Below are positions 26,571 to 37,267 of a stretch of 64,000 nucleotides of DNA, piece by piece (the stretch's first letter is position 1; every line of letters begins with the position of its first letter). A model generated the notes under the pieces. It was not told the DNA's origin. It saw nothing but the letters and a program-made list of their open reading frames with translations, and made no database searches. A program made the position numbers and the translations under genes. This stretch comes from Tyto alba (lineage: Eukaryota; Chordata; Aves; Strigiformes; Tytonidae): positions 62,001-126,000 of the forward strand of contig NW_024881298.1 of NCBI RefSeq assembly GCF_018691265.1. The letters are read 5' to 3'.

Positions 26571-26715
26571 CCAGTGCCGGGCACTGGGAGCCCGGGGGGA
26601 GCCGGTACCTGCCCCCCCCCTCCCCCGGTTCGGGCCCTGAGGGCGCAGCCGGGCCCTGAGGGGACCGTGGAGGGGGGGGGGGGGGGGGGGGAGGGGGGCG
26701 GGAAAGGGTCTCACC

Positions 26716-27130
26716 TGCGGCGGCGGCGGCGGCGCTGGGCGGAGGCGGCGGGGCCGGGAGCGGGAGCGGCGGGGCCGGGGCCGGGGCCGGGAAGCGGCGG
26801 GAACGGGAGCGGGAGCTGCGGCGAATTTCCCAGTAATGCCCAGGGAAAATGGCGGCCACAACAAACCGCCGCCGCCGCTCCGCCAGCGGGCGCAGGCGCC
26901 GCCCGCCCCCCGCCCTCCACCAATCAGCGGCGAGTGAGCCGGGGTGCGCCCGACCAATCAGAGTGCCGCTCCGGCCCATCCTCACCCATCCATCACGGCG
27001 GTGCGCCCGCCCCTCCCGGCGCCCAGAGGGGAGGCGGGGCCTTCGGCGTAGCCACGCCCCCGGCTCCGGGTAGGGGTGGGGCGCCGCCAAACCACGCCCC
27101 CTTCTGCCCCGCCCCTCAGCGGCGGGGGAG
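26716..27130 (-). promoter_or_regulatory. DYRK1B: DYRK1B CpG-island promoter and noncoding exon 1
   Basis: Dense CpG sequence. A strong donor (CAG|GTGAGA, last exon base 26716 or 26715 on the minus strand) closes a probable noncoding exon 1. AAAATGGCGGCC at 26846-26857 matches the YY1 start-site motif, GGGCGCAGGCGC near 26887 is NRF1-like, and two CCAATCA boxes lie near 26918 and 26952. There is no TATA box, as is typical of housekeeping promoters. The start site is inferred to be near 26850-26880. Confidence 0.75.
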
Positions 27131-27149
27131 GGGAAGGCTCCTCCCGCCC

Positions 27150-27722
27150 CCATCATCCCCCCGGGGTAATTAACCCACCCAGAGGGGCTAATTAACCCTC
27201 CCATGGGCTAATTAACGCCCCCCAGCGGCTAATTAACACCCCCCTCCATTAACTGCCTTCCCAGAGTAATTAACACCTCTCACAGTCTAATTAACCCCAC
27301 CAGGGGATAATTAACAGCCCCCCCAAAGGATTAACTGCCCTCCCAGAGTAATTAACAACCTGGGAATAATTGACCCCCAAGGTCTTAATTAACATCAACC
27401 AGGGACTAATTGACTCCACAAGGGCTAATTAACACCCCCCCCAGGGACCAATTAAACCCACCAGGGGCTAATAAATCTTCTTCCTCTGCCCCCCCACCCC
27501 CCACCCCATGGGCTAATTAATCCCCCCCCCCCCAGGACTAATTAACACCACCCACACCCCCCCCCCCGCACCCCCCCAGGGGTTAATTGCCCCTTAATTA
27601 ACCCCCTATTTGTTCCCCCAGGGATTAATTACCCTCCCCCCAGATTAATTAACCCCCCGGGGATTAATTACCACCCCCCAGGGATTAATTAACCCCTTCA
27701 AGATTTAATTACCTCCCCCAAC
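27150..27722. repeat. TAATTAA-rich tandem array between FBL and DYRK1B
   Basis: About 20 copies of CTAATTAACACCCCCC / GGGATTAATTACC at 25-40 bp spacing. This occupies the whole interval between the DYRK1B promoter and the FBL polyadenylation site. Confidence 0.85.
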
Positions 27723-27741
27723 CACAAACTGTATTTTTCCC

Positions 27742-27747
27742 TTTATT
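27742..27747 (-). terminator. FBL: FBL polyadenylation signal
   Basis: Plus-strand TTTATT is AATAAA on the minus strand, about 190 bp downstream of the FBL stop codon. It predicts an mRNA end near 27725. Confidence 0.75.
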
Positions 27748-27936
27748 TTAATAACCCACTCTTTCTGCCCTCCCCCCCCCCCAAAAAAAAAAACACAAAA
27801 AACCCCAAAATCGCCACAATTTGCCCCAAAAGTGAAGGGGGGAGGGGGGGGGAGGGGCAGAAGCCCCGCCCACTCCCCCCCCCCCGGGCAGGATCCGCCC
27901 CCCCCCCGCGGGAGGGGGGGTTGAAGGGAAGAGGCA

Positions 27937-30900
27937 TCACTTCTGTTTGGGGGGGGGCCTGGGGACAAGGGGGAGGGGCACACCGGTCACATGACCCCCC
28001 CCTTTGGCTCCGCCCAGTTCATCCCAGTGCCCTCCCAGTGCCACCTATAGACACACCCCCATGTAGCCCCTCCCAGTCCCCCTTAGCCCCTCCCAGCACC
28101 ACCCAAGCCCCTCCCAGCGCCACCCAAGCCCCTCCCAGTCTGTCCCAGTGCCTCCCAGCCTCACCCGATCCACGCCCAGCGCCTCCCAATTCCCTCCCAT
28201 CGCCTCCCAATCCCTCCCCAGTGCCTCCCAGTCTGTCCCAGTCCCTCCTAGCTTCACCCAGTCCCCTCCCAGTGCCCCCCTCATCCCTCCCAGCCTCACC
28301 CGATGCCCTCCCATCGCCTCCCAACCCCTTCCCAGTCCCTCCCAGCCTCACCCGATCCACGCCCCGCGCCTCCCAGTTCCCTCCCATCGCCTCCCAATTC
28401 CCTTCCCATCGCCTCCCAGTCTGTCCCGGTCCCTCCTAGCTTCACCCAGTCCCCTCCCAGTCGCACCGGTAGACGCCCACCACCACGGCGTGGTCCCTCT
28501 CGTAGGGCTCCAGCGTGAGCTGCTCCTGGGGCCGCAGCCGCTCCCCCGCCATCTTGCGCACCTCCCCCGCAAACACGGCCTCCGCTGGCGCCGTCGAGTC
28601 AATGCAGTTGGCCTGGGGGCGGGGCCGCCCTCAGACCCGCCCACCGGGGGCGGGGCTGGGCCGGGGGGGGGGGGGGGAGTGCAGGGCAAGGGGGGGAAGG
28701 AGGGTGGAGCTGGGAGATGGGGCGGGGCTTGGAGAGGGGGCGGGGCTTGGAAAGGGGAGAGCAGGGCAAGAGGGAAGGGGCGGGGCTGGGAGAGATGGGG
28801 CGGGGCTTGGAAAGGGGGCGGGACTTGGAAAGGGGAGAGCAGGGCAAGAGGGAAGGGGCGGGGCTGGGAGAGATGGGGCGGGGCTTGGAAAGGGGGCGGG
28901 GCTTGGGGATCAGTCTTGGGATGGCTGAATGGGCAGGGCTTGGCAGGGGAGAGCAGGGCAATGGGGAAGGAGGGAGGGGCTTGGAGAGGGGGTGTGGCTT
29001 GGCAGAGGGGCGTGGCTTCAAGGCAGGGCTTGGGGTGGCTGAATGGGGGGGCAGGGCTTGTCCAGGGGGGCGGGGCTTGGTGCAGGAGAGCAAGGCAAAG
29101 GGGGAAGGAGGGTGGGGCTGGGAGTGATGGGCTAGGGCTTAGAAAGGGGGTGGGGCTTGGGGTGGGTGAGCAGGTGGGCGGGGCTTGGTCAGAGGGCATG
29201 GTTTGTATGTGAGAGGGCGGGGCTTAGCATGGGAGGGGCTTGATGGGGAGAACAGGGGGAAGGCAGGGGAGGGGGGCGGGGTCTGGAGAGATGGGGCGGG
29301 GCTTGGCAAGGGGGGCGTGGTTTGGGTTGGGGATTGGGTAGGTGAACTGGTAGGCGGGGCTTGGCCAGGGGGTGGGGTTTGGTCAGAGGGCATGGTTTGT
29401 GAGAGGGCGGGGCTTAGCATGGGAGGGGCTTGATGGGGAGAACAGGGCAGGGGGAAGGCAGGGGAGGGGGGCGGGGTTTGGAGAGATGGGGCGGGGCTTG
29501 GCAAGGGGGGCGTGGTTTGGGTTGGGGATTGGGTAGGTGAACTGATAGGCGCGGCTTGGCCAGGGGGTGGGGTTTGGAGGTGAGATAGGGTGGGGGGAGG
29601 CATAGGAGGCAGGGCTTGGGTGAGGGGCGGGGTTTGGGGTAGGCAGGGCTTGTTCATGGGGGTGGGGTTTAGAGGCGGGAGGGGCGTGGCTTATTGGGGG
29701 CCACGGCTCAGCAGGGGAGGACAGGGCAAAGGGAGAAGGGAGGTGAGTGGGCTGGGTTTGTAGGGATGGGTGGGGCGTGGTGAGAGGGGCGGGGCTTGGC
29801 TGAGGGGCGTGGTTTGGAGGTGGGGCTTTGACTGGGAGATTAGGTGGGGGGGCGGGGCTTGGATATGGGGGCGGGGCTTTGAAGGAGATCGGGCAGGTTC
29901 TGGAGGTCTACTGGTTCCCAGGGCCCCATCACTGGTCCTTACTGGTTTCTAGTGATCTAACACTGGTCCTTACTGGTTTCTAGTGATCTAACACTGGTCC
30001 TTACTGGTTTCTAGTGATCTAACACTGGTCCTTACTGGTTTCTAGTGATCTAACACTGGTCCTTACTGGTTTCTAGTGATCTAACACTGGTCCTTACTGG
30101 TTTCTAGTGATCTAATACTGGTCCTTACTGGTTTCTAGTGATCTAATACTGGTCCTTACTGGTTTCTAGTGATCTAATACTGGTCCTTACTGGTTCCCAG
30201 TGCCCCATCACTACTCCTTATTCATTCCTAATGACCTGACACTGGACCATACTGGTTCCCAGTTGTCTGTTCCTGATTCCCAGGGCCCCATCACTGGTCC
30301 TGACTGGTTTCTAGTGATCTAATACTGGTCCTTACTGGTTTCCAGTGCCACATGACTGGTCGTTACTGTCTCCTCCCGTCCCTTTTCTGCTTCCTGTTGC
30401 CCTGCTGCAGCTCAGTGTTGGTTCCCAGTGCTGGGGACTGGCGGGGACTGGAGCGTACTGGTACCTTGATGGAGATGACGAAGTGGCCGCCGTTGCGCAG
30501 GAAGTTGTGGGCGTTCAGGGCCACGATCCGGGTCTGGTCGGGCTGCGCCACGTCCGCGAAGATCACGTCCACCATGCCTGGGGCGGGACACGGACACCCC
30601 AAGGTGAGGGGGACCCAAAACACCACGAAAAGCTCCAAAATCTTCTCCTAGACCTTCCCAAGAGCCCCAAATTCTTCTCTAGAACCCTCAAATGCTGCCA
30701 GACCCACCTCAGATCCCCCAAAAAATCCAAAATTACCTCAGAAACCTCATTGAGATCCAAAATCACCTCAAAAACCTCCATCAGATACTTCGAGGTGCCA
30801 CCAGACCTTCTCCCAAACCCCCAAAAGACCTTGATGACTCCCAAAATCTTCTCCTAAACCTTCCCAAGAGCCCCAGATTCTTCTCTAGAACCCTCAAATG

Positions 30901-33900
30901 CTGCCAGACCCACCTCCGAGCCCTCAAAACATCCAAAATTACCTCAGAAACCTCATCAGATACCTTGAGGTGCCTCCAGACCTTCTCCCAAACTTCAAAA
31001 TCACCCTGAAGACCACGAAAATCTTCTCTTAGACCTTCCCAAAACCCCCAAATTCTTCCCCAGGTCTCCCAAAACACCCCAAAATCCACCTCAGATCCCC
31101 CAAAACACCCAAAATCACCTCAAGAACCTCCATCAGATACCTCGAGCTGCCTCCAGAACTTCTCCCAAACTTCCAAAACACCCTGAAGACTCCCAAAATC
31201 TTCTCCTAGACCTTCCCAAGAGATCAAAATTCTTCTATAGAACCCTCAAATGCTGCCAAACCCACCTCAGATCCCCCCAAAAATCCAAAATTACCTCAGA
31301 AACCTCATTGAGATCCAAAATCACCTCAAAAACCTCCATCAGATACTTCGAGGTGCCACCAGACCTTCTCCCAAACCCCCAAAAGACCTTGATGACTCCC
31401 AAAATCTTCTCCTAAACCTTCCCAAGAGCCCCAGATTCTTCTCTAGAACCCTCAAATGCTGCCAGACCCACCTCCGATCCCTCAAGAAATCCAAAATTAC
31501 CTCAGAAACCTCATCGAGATCCAAAATCACCTCAAGAACCTTCACCAGATACATTGAGGTGTCTCCAGACCTTCTCCCAAACCTCCAAAAGACCTTGAAG
31601 ACCACCAAAATCTTCTCTTAGACCTTCCCAAAACCCCCAAATTCTTCTCCAGGTCTCCCAAAACACCCCAAAATCCACCTCAGATCCCCCAAAACACCCA
31701 AAATCACCTCAAGAACCTCCACAGATACCTCGAGCTGCCTCCAGACCTTCTCCCAGACTTCCAGAACACCCTGAAGACCCCCAAAATCTTCTCCTAGACC
31801 TTCCCAAGACCCCCCAAATTCTTCCGCAGGACCGGCCCCGCCCCCTGCTGGCCCCACCCCCCCCCCCGGCTCACCAATCAGCATGCGGTATTTGTGGGGG
31901 TGGCGGGCGTCCTCGATGACGGGGATGACATTGGTGCGTTTCTTGGCCACGTTGATGAGGTCCCGGCCCGAGCGATGGGAGAACTCGACGGCGTAAACCA
32001 GCCCCTCCTGGGGACGGGGACAGCGGGGTGGGGGACACCGCCAGGACACGGTGCCACCACCCCTGGGGACATCCCAGGTGTCCCCAAGACACGTCCCCCC
32101 ACCCAGAGACCTCATGGCGATGTCCCCAAGGGGTCAGTGCCACCAGAATGTCCCCTCACCCCACAGCAATGTCCGTAAACGACCTCAAGGATGTTCGCAA
32201 GAACATCTGAGGTGCCACCTCCAGGTTGTCCCATGAGGTTGATGACCCCAGAGCAATGTCCCCAAGGGGTCACAGTGCCACCAGAATGTCCCCTCACCCC
32301 ACAGCGATGTCCCCAAGGGGTCACAGTGCCACCAGAATGTCCCCTCACCCCACGGTGACGTCCCCAAACGTTCTCCAGAACATCCGACGTGCCACCTCCA
32401 GGTTGTCCCATGGGGGTTGACGACCCCGCCCTGGTGTCCTCTCGCCCCGTGACCCCACAACGATGTCCCCAAGGGGTCACAGTGCCACTGGAATGTCCCC
32501 TGACCCCACAGCGATGTCCCCAAACGACCTCAAGGATGTTCTCAAGAACATCCGAGGTGCCACCTCCAGTTTGTCCCATGGGGTTGATGACCCCGTCCCG
32601 GTGTCTCCTCACCCCGTGACCCCACAGTGATGTCCTCAAGGGGTCACAGTGCCACCACCTTGTCCCCTCACCCCATGGTGACGTCCCCAAATGTTCTCCA
32701 GAACATCCAAGGTGCCACCTCCAGGTTGTCCCATGGGGTTGATGACCCTGTCCTGTTGTCCCCTCACCCCGCGACCCCTCGCTGATGTCCCCAAGGGCGC
32801 GGTGGCCCGTGTCCTTACCGGTCCCACGATGTCGGAGACGTGGGACACGGTTGTCCCCGAGGCCGCGCCCAGGTAAAGGACCTTCGTCCCCGGGCGGATG
32901 TGGATCTGGTCGATGCCACCCAAGATGGCCGCTGCCAACTTGGAGCGGAACGGGTTCCAGGCGCGGTACTCCACCTTGGTGTCACCGTCCTGGGGACAGG
33001 GACACGGGGACGGGGACACACACGTCACGTGTCACCCTCAGCCAGTCCCCTCCCAGTGCTCCCAGTCTGGGCTCTGAGAAGGTTCTGGAGATGTTCTCCA
33101 CCTTGGTGTCACCCACCCTGGGGACGGGGACACTGGGGGACACGTCACCCCCCACCCAGGACATTCCGTGGGCACCCAGTGCCACCTCCCAGTGCTCCCA
33201 GTGCCACCAGTGCCAGCTCCCAGTGCTCCCAGTATGGGCTCTGAGGAGGTTCTGGAGATGTTCTCCACCTTGGTGTCACCCACCCTGGGGACGGGGACAC
33301 TGGGGGACACGTCACCCCCCCACTGAGACACCCCCAGCCTCCCAGTGCCCACCAGTTCCACCTCCCAGCGCTCCCAGTACAGAGTCTAAGAAGGTTCTGG
33401 TGATCTACTCCACCTCTCCCAGTCCATCCCAGTTACCCCCAGTATCTCCTAACCAACCCCAGTTCCTTCCCAGTCTCTCCTTACTCCCTCCCAGTTGCCC
33501 CTCCGCCCCTCCCAGTCCCTCCTAGTCCCTCCCAGTTGCCCCCAGGTCCCTCCCAGTTGCCCCCAGGTCCCTCCCAGTTGCCCCCAGGTCCCTCCCAGTA
33601 CCTCCACCGAGATCCTCTTCTCCCCATAGACTGACTCCCCCGGGACGAGGTTCCGGGTCACCAGCGCGTCCTCCTTCCCGCGGCAGATGAACACCCCTGG
33701 CGGCGGCGGGGGGGGGGGGGGGGTCAGTGCCCCCCAACTGCCCCATAACTCCCCCCCAATCTGCCCCATAGCCCCCCATAACCCCCCCATCCCCCCAAAA
33801 CCCCCCCATTCTGCCCCATCGCCCCCCCCAAACCACCCCATAACCCCCCAAATCTGCCCCATAGCCCCCCATAACCCCCCCAGCCCCCCAAAACGGCCCC

Positions 33901-35924
33901 ATAACCCCCCCAATCTGCCCCACAGGCCCCCCATAAACACACCCACCCCCCCCCCGGGTACCTTCATGTCGATGCGGCTCCACCGTCACCTTCTTCCCCC
34001 CTCGGAAGCCGCCGCGGCCACCTCTCCCGCCCCGGGCGGGGCCACCCCTCCCCCGCCCCCGGGCCCCGCCCCCCCGGGGGCCCCCCCGGGGCTGGAAGCC
34101 ACCACCTGCCAACAGCAACTGGGTTTACTGGGGGAACTGGGAGGGACTGGGCATGCGGGGAGGGGGACTGGGAGGGGACTGCTTGGTATTTGGAGGGGGA
34201 CTGGGGAGGACTGGGCATGCTGGGGGGGGCCTGGGAGGGAATTGGGGGGGACTGGGCATACTGGGAGGGGAACTGGGGGCGACTGGGTATGCTGGGAGGG
34301 GGACTGGGAGGAAATGGGAAGTGACTGGTGGATATTTGGGAGGGAACTGGGCATACTGGGAGGGGAACTGGGGGCGACTGGGCATGCTGGGAGGGGGACT
34401 GGGGGGGAATAGGAGTGGACTGGTGCGTATTTAGGGGGGAACTGGGCGTACTGGGAGAGGAAGTGGGGGTGACTGGGTATGCTGGGAGGGGGACTGGGAG
34501 GAAATGGGAAGTGACTGGTGGATATTTGGGAGGGAATTGGGGGGGACTGGGCACGCTGGGAGGGGGATTAGGGGGCACTGGGGGGGAACTGGGCATACTG
34601 AGAGGGGAACTGGGGTATACTGGAGGTATTGGAAAGGGAACTAGGCATACTGGGAGGAGAACTGGGGGGTATGTGGGGGGAACTGGGCAAACTGGGAGTG
34701 AGACTGGGCAGGAATGATCCATACTGGAAGAAAAACTGGGCATACTGGGAGGGGAAGTGAACAGACTGGGAAGGGGACTGGGAGGGAACTGGGGGGTAGT
34801 TGGGGGAACTGGGCATACTGGGAGAGAACTGGGGGGGAAAAGGGCAGGCAGGAGGAGAACTTTGAGGGGACTGGGCATACTGGGAGGGGAAACTGGGCAT
34901 GCGGGGGGAAAGGGGGTTCCCAGTAGAGGCAGGATGGGCCTTACTGGGAGGGGACCCGCTCACCTCGGCCCCCCCGGAAGCCGCCGCGCCCTCCCCGGGG
35001 GCTGAAACCTGCGGGGATGGCATCAGACTGGGGCAACTGGGAGCACTGGGGCGGCGGCAGGAGGCTCCCAGTCACCCCCCGCCGGGCTCCCAGTCGGCCC
35101 AGTTTGGCCCAAGCACCCTCCCACCACCCTTCCAGTTGAACTCCAGTTACATCTAGCCTTCCCAGTCCCTCCCAGTTACCCCCCAAGCACACCCCATCCC
35201 CCTCCCAGTACCCTCCAGTATCTCCCAGTCACCTAGTGCTTCCCAGTACACCCCAGCCCCCCCAGCCCCCCCAGTCACTCCCAGTATTTCCCAGTCACCC
35301 CCTAGTGCCCCCCAGTCGCTCCCAGTATTTCCCAGTCACCCCCTAGTGCCCCCCAGTCGCTCCCAGTCACCCCCCAGTGCCCCCCAGTCACCCCTAGTGC
35401 CCCCCAGTCGCTCCCAGTCCCTCCCAGTCACCCCCCAGTGCCCCCCAGTCGCTCCCAGTCACCCCCCAGTGCCCCCCAGTTGCTCCCAGTATCTCCCAGT
35501 CACCCCCCAGTGCCCCCCAGTCGCTCCCAGTCCCTCCCAGTCACCCCCCAGTGCCCCCCAGTCGCTCCCAGTCACCCCCCAGTGCCCCCCAGTCGCTCCC
35601 AGTCCCACCCAGTCACCCCCCAGTGCCCCCCAGTATTTCCCAGTCACCCCTAGTGCCCCCAGTCTCTCCCAGTGTCCCCCAGTCACCCCCTGGTCCCTCC
35701 CACTGTCTCCCAGTATCTCCCAGTCACGGCCTAGCGCACCCCCAGTCCCCCCCAGTCACCCCCTAGTGCCCCCCCAGTCCCCCCCGTAGTCCCTCCCAGT
35801 GGCTCCCAGTATACCCCTGTCACCCTCTAACGCCCCCCAATCCCTCCCAGTTGACCCCCAGTAGCTCCCAATCACGCCCCCCCCCCCCCCCCCCCAGTTC
35901 CTCCCAGTTCGAACCTGGCCTCAT
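27937..35924 (-). CDS. FBL: Fibrillarin, box C/D snoRNP 2'-O-methyltransferase (9 coding exons)
   Basis: Nucleolar methyltransferase that, guided by C/D-box snoRNAs, 2'-O-methylates rRNA; also methylates histone H2A glutamine. Exons 5' to 3': 35924-35915, 35008-34964, 34105-33962, 33696-33602, 32989-32819, 32007-31875, 30577-30465, 28612-28467, 27958-27937; total 879 nt, 292 aa. The start MRPGFSPRGG parallels mammalian MKPGFSPRGG. Residues about 4-55 form the GAR domain (RGG repeats), followed by [20 protein letters not shown], the SAM-binding loop [10 protein letters not shown] (about 137-146), [27 protein letters not shown], and the C-terminus VVVGVYRPPPKQK. The GAR domain is shorter than in human (321 aa overall). 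The first intron uses a weak but valid GT donor (GTTCGA). All other introns are ordinary GT-AG. Confidence 0.97.
28020..28465. repeat. CCTCCCAGTGCCTCCCAG short-period array in FBL last intron
   Basis: Units of 15-40 bp based on CCTCCCAGTCCCTCCCAGC and CACCCGATCCACGCCC. C-rich on the plus strand. Confidence 0.85.
28640..29900. repeat. GGGGCGGGGCTTGG GC-box array in FBL intron
   Basis: Units containing GATGGGGCGGGGCTTGGAAA and GGGGAGAGCAGGGCAAGAGG. Two approximately 170-190 bp higher-order copies (29170-29350 and 29390-29560) share GGGGGGCGTGGTTTGGGTTG. Dozens of consensus GC-boxes are present. Confidence 0.88.
29931..30190. repeat. Homogeneous 31-bp minisatellite (8 copies)
   Basis: Unit ACTGGTCCTTACTGGTTTCT followed by AGTGATCTAAC (31 bp), eight copies that are almost perfect (a single C/T variant in later copies). 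It lies inside the FBL intron between the exons at 28467-28612 and 30465-30577. Confidence 0.95.
30600..31840. repeat. About 200-bp repeat with about 558-bp higher-order copy in FBL intron
   Basis: The landmark CCAAAATCTTCTCCTA recurs near 30640, 30840, 31195, 31400 and 31785. The segment at about 30680-30920 is repeated nearly identically at about 31240-31480, an offset of about 558 bp. Confidence 0.88.
32090..32790. repeat. GTCACAGTGCCACCAGAATGTCCCC minisatellite in FBL intron
   Basis: Units of about 60-180 bp with CCCCAAGGGGTCACAGTGCC, ACATCCGAGGTGCCACCTCC and GGTTGTCCCATGGGGTTGAT. Confidence 0.85.
33060..33400. repeat. Duplicated FBL exon/intron-boundary fragments in adjacent intron
   Basis: Two near-identical copies of about 175 bp (33075-33150 and 33250-33320) contain CTCCACCTTGGTGTCACC followed by CTGGGGACGGGGACAC. 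The same string is the 5' edge of FBL exon 32819-32989 with its CCCCAG acceptor. On the minus strand each copy has an AG acceptor followed by codons for GDTKVE, as in the true exon. Confidence 0.85.
34120..34955. repeat. ACTGGGCATACTGGGAGGGG array in FBL intron
   Basis: Imperfect units of about 25-35 bp (ACTGGGAGGGGGACTGGG, TGGGCATGCTGGGAGGGG) between the exons at 33962-34105 and 34964-35008. Some larger blocks are repeated, for example 34290-34345 and 34470-34530. Confidence 0.88.
35220..35890. repeat. CCCCCCAGTGCCCCCCAGTCGCTCCCAGTC array in FBL intron 1
   Basis: Units of about 28-60 bp built from CCCAGTCACCCCCCAGTGCC and CCCCAGTCGCTCCCAGT. The array ends at the poly-C run next to the exon 1 donor. 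Confidence 0.88.
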
Positions 35925-36115
35925 CCCGCCGCTGCTCCACGCGGGGCCGCACGCGTCGCCCCCCCGGAACCGGAAGCGCCTCCCTGCCAGCCCCGCCCCT
36001 TCCCGGGCGCCGCGCATGTGCCTCCACCCACCCGAAGTCAGCGCCCCGCCCCGGGCCGGGCGGAAGTGCCTTCCGACGGCGGGAAGGGGGAGGGGCTCCG
36101 CCGGGTCCTAGTGCC
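35925..36115 (-). promoter_or_regulatory. FBL: FBL promoter and 5' UTR
   Basis: CpG-dense region upstream of the FBL ATG. It contains several ETS cores (CCGGAAGC near 35968, CGGAAGTG near 36060, CCTTCCG near 36068), an NRF1-like GCGCATGTGC near 36011, and GC-boxes. ETS/NRF1-driven TATA-less architecture is typical of ribosome-biogenesis genes. Confidence 0.7.
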
Positions 36116-36129
36116 CGCCGGCACCTTTT

Positions 36130-36302
36130 TGGGGGGGGGGGGCGGGGAGGAGAGGGGGTATCCTGAGCGGATTTGGGGACATTTTGGGGGTCCTGGGGGG
36201 GATTTAGGGACAACGATGGGACTTTTGTGGGGGTCCTGTGGGGTGTTTGGGGACATTTTGGGAGGATTTAGGGACAGAGATGGAACTTTTTGGGGGTCCT
36301 GA
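36130..36302. repeat. Left half of the GGGGGTCCTGGGGGGATTTGGGGAC array
   Basis: Same unit family as 54841-55940. The ERV cluster interrupts the array, so before insertion the two halves were one tract between the FBL and COX6B1 promoters. Confidence 0.8.
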
Positions 36303-36854
36303 TGTTATACATAGTTAAAAGATAATTTGCTGAATGTTAAGAATTTAACCTTTGAATTTCTTGCTTTGCTTAGGGAGCTTAATAGGGAAAGTATTAAGTA
36401 ATCAGACAAGAAAAACAAGTTGTTCTACCTACGGTTGGGGGCCCCTGCTCAAGATATTGAAACCAAACGGTTACATCCCGTCTGAGAAGGGAACAAAGCA
36501 TGGCTTCTGTAACATTGATATATGAGTAAACATTAAAGAAACCACAAGGTTATGTTTCTATAGCAACATATCTCGAGTAAGACCCTGGGTAACCAAAAGC
36601 ATGGGAAGCAGCTTGTGTTAACGAAATTTGTAGCTAACTGCTTTGTTAAGATTATATGAAGCGAGGAGAAGAAAGAGGAAGATAAGAAACCGGCAGCTGT
36701 GTGGATAAAAAGTGGGGTTTTAACTTAAACAATTTGGTGAGCCTGGACGGAGCTGCGACTCCTCGGCCACCCCAGCGCTGCATTTGCTCTCTTACCTTCA
36801 TAAAGATTCATTAATCCATATTTGGGTGTGATTTGCCTTAATCTACCTATAACA
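36303..36854 (+). repeat. ERV-1 5' LTR (552 bp)
   Basis: Begins TGTTATACATAGTT and ends CTACCTATAACA, matching the 3' LTR at 44858-45430. A TATA-like GGATAAAAAG lies near 36704. Relative to the 3' LTR it lacks about 38 bp near 36690 and has about 15 extra bases (around AAAAACAAGTTGTTC) near 36410. Confidence 0.93.
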
Positions 36855-36859
36855 AAATT

Positions 36860-36877
36860 CGGTGCCGTGACTCGGAT
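36860..36877 (+). other. ERV-1 primer-binding site, tRNA-His type
   Basis: CGGTGCCGTGACTCGGAT lies 5 nt after the LTR end. It equals the complement of the 3' end of tRNA-His (TGGTGCCGTGACTCGGAT) except for the first base. tRNA-His priming is the defining feature of the HERV-H type of class I ERVs; here it only identifies the primer, not the family. Confidence 0.82.
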
Positions 36878-37267
36878 CCAGACAGCTGACTCGGAATTCA
36901 GCTCTGGGAGGGCGCCCCATCCTTGGATGGTCCCGGGGGGAATCCCGACCGAGCTCATCTGGATTTTCCAAACCGAGATAGGAGAGCAAAGAGGATACGG
37001 GGTGGGGGATTGGGCTCCCCGCTAACACCCCAAGACGGCCGTTCCCCGGAATATTTGTGCACGAAGACTGAATGAAGACTCTGGACTGAGTGAGTATATC
37101 GCGATACCGTTCGGTTGGGGACTGGGTCCCCGGAGGGTGAGTGACCGAGGCGTCCGCCGGGTTTAGGAGTCCAAGGGGCGAAGGGAGCGTGGACCTCCCA
37201 CTAGTGCGGTTCCCACTGCCCGCGAGGGCGGGGGCCACGGACGGGGGAAAGCGAGGGACTCGTGTGA
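36878..37267 (+). other. ERV-1 5' leader
   Basis: Untranslated leader between primer-binding site and gag, with GC-richer sequence. It presumably held the splice donor and packaging signal. I can name no specific element. Confidence 0.6.

Noticed and set aside
26568..27173. Long plus-strand frame across the DYRK1B CpG island
   Set aside because: GC-rich promoters leave frames open by composition; no domain, and the minus-strand promoter and donor explain the region.
32090..32790. Box C/D snoRNA in an FBL intron (TGATGA followed by CTGA-like strings)
   Set aside because: The strings recur with the minisatellite period and lack paired terminal stems and spacing.
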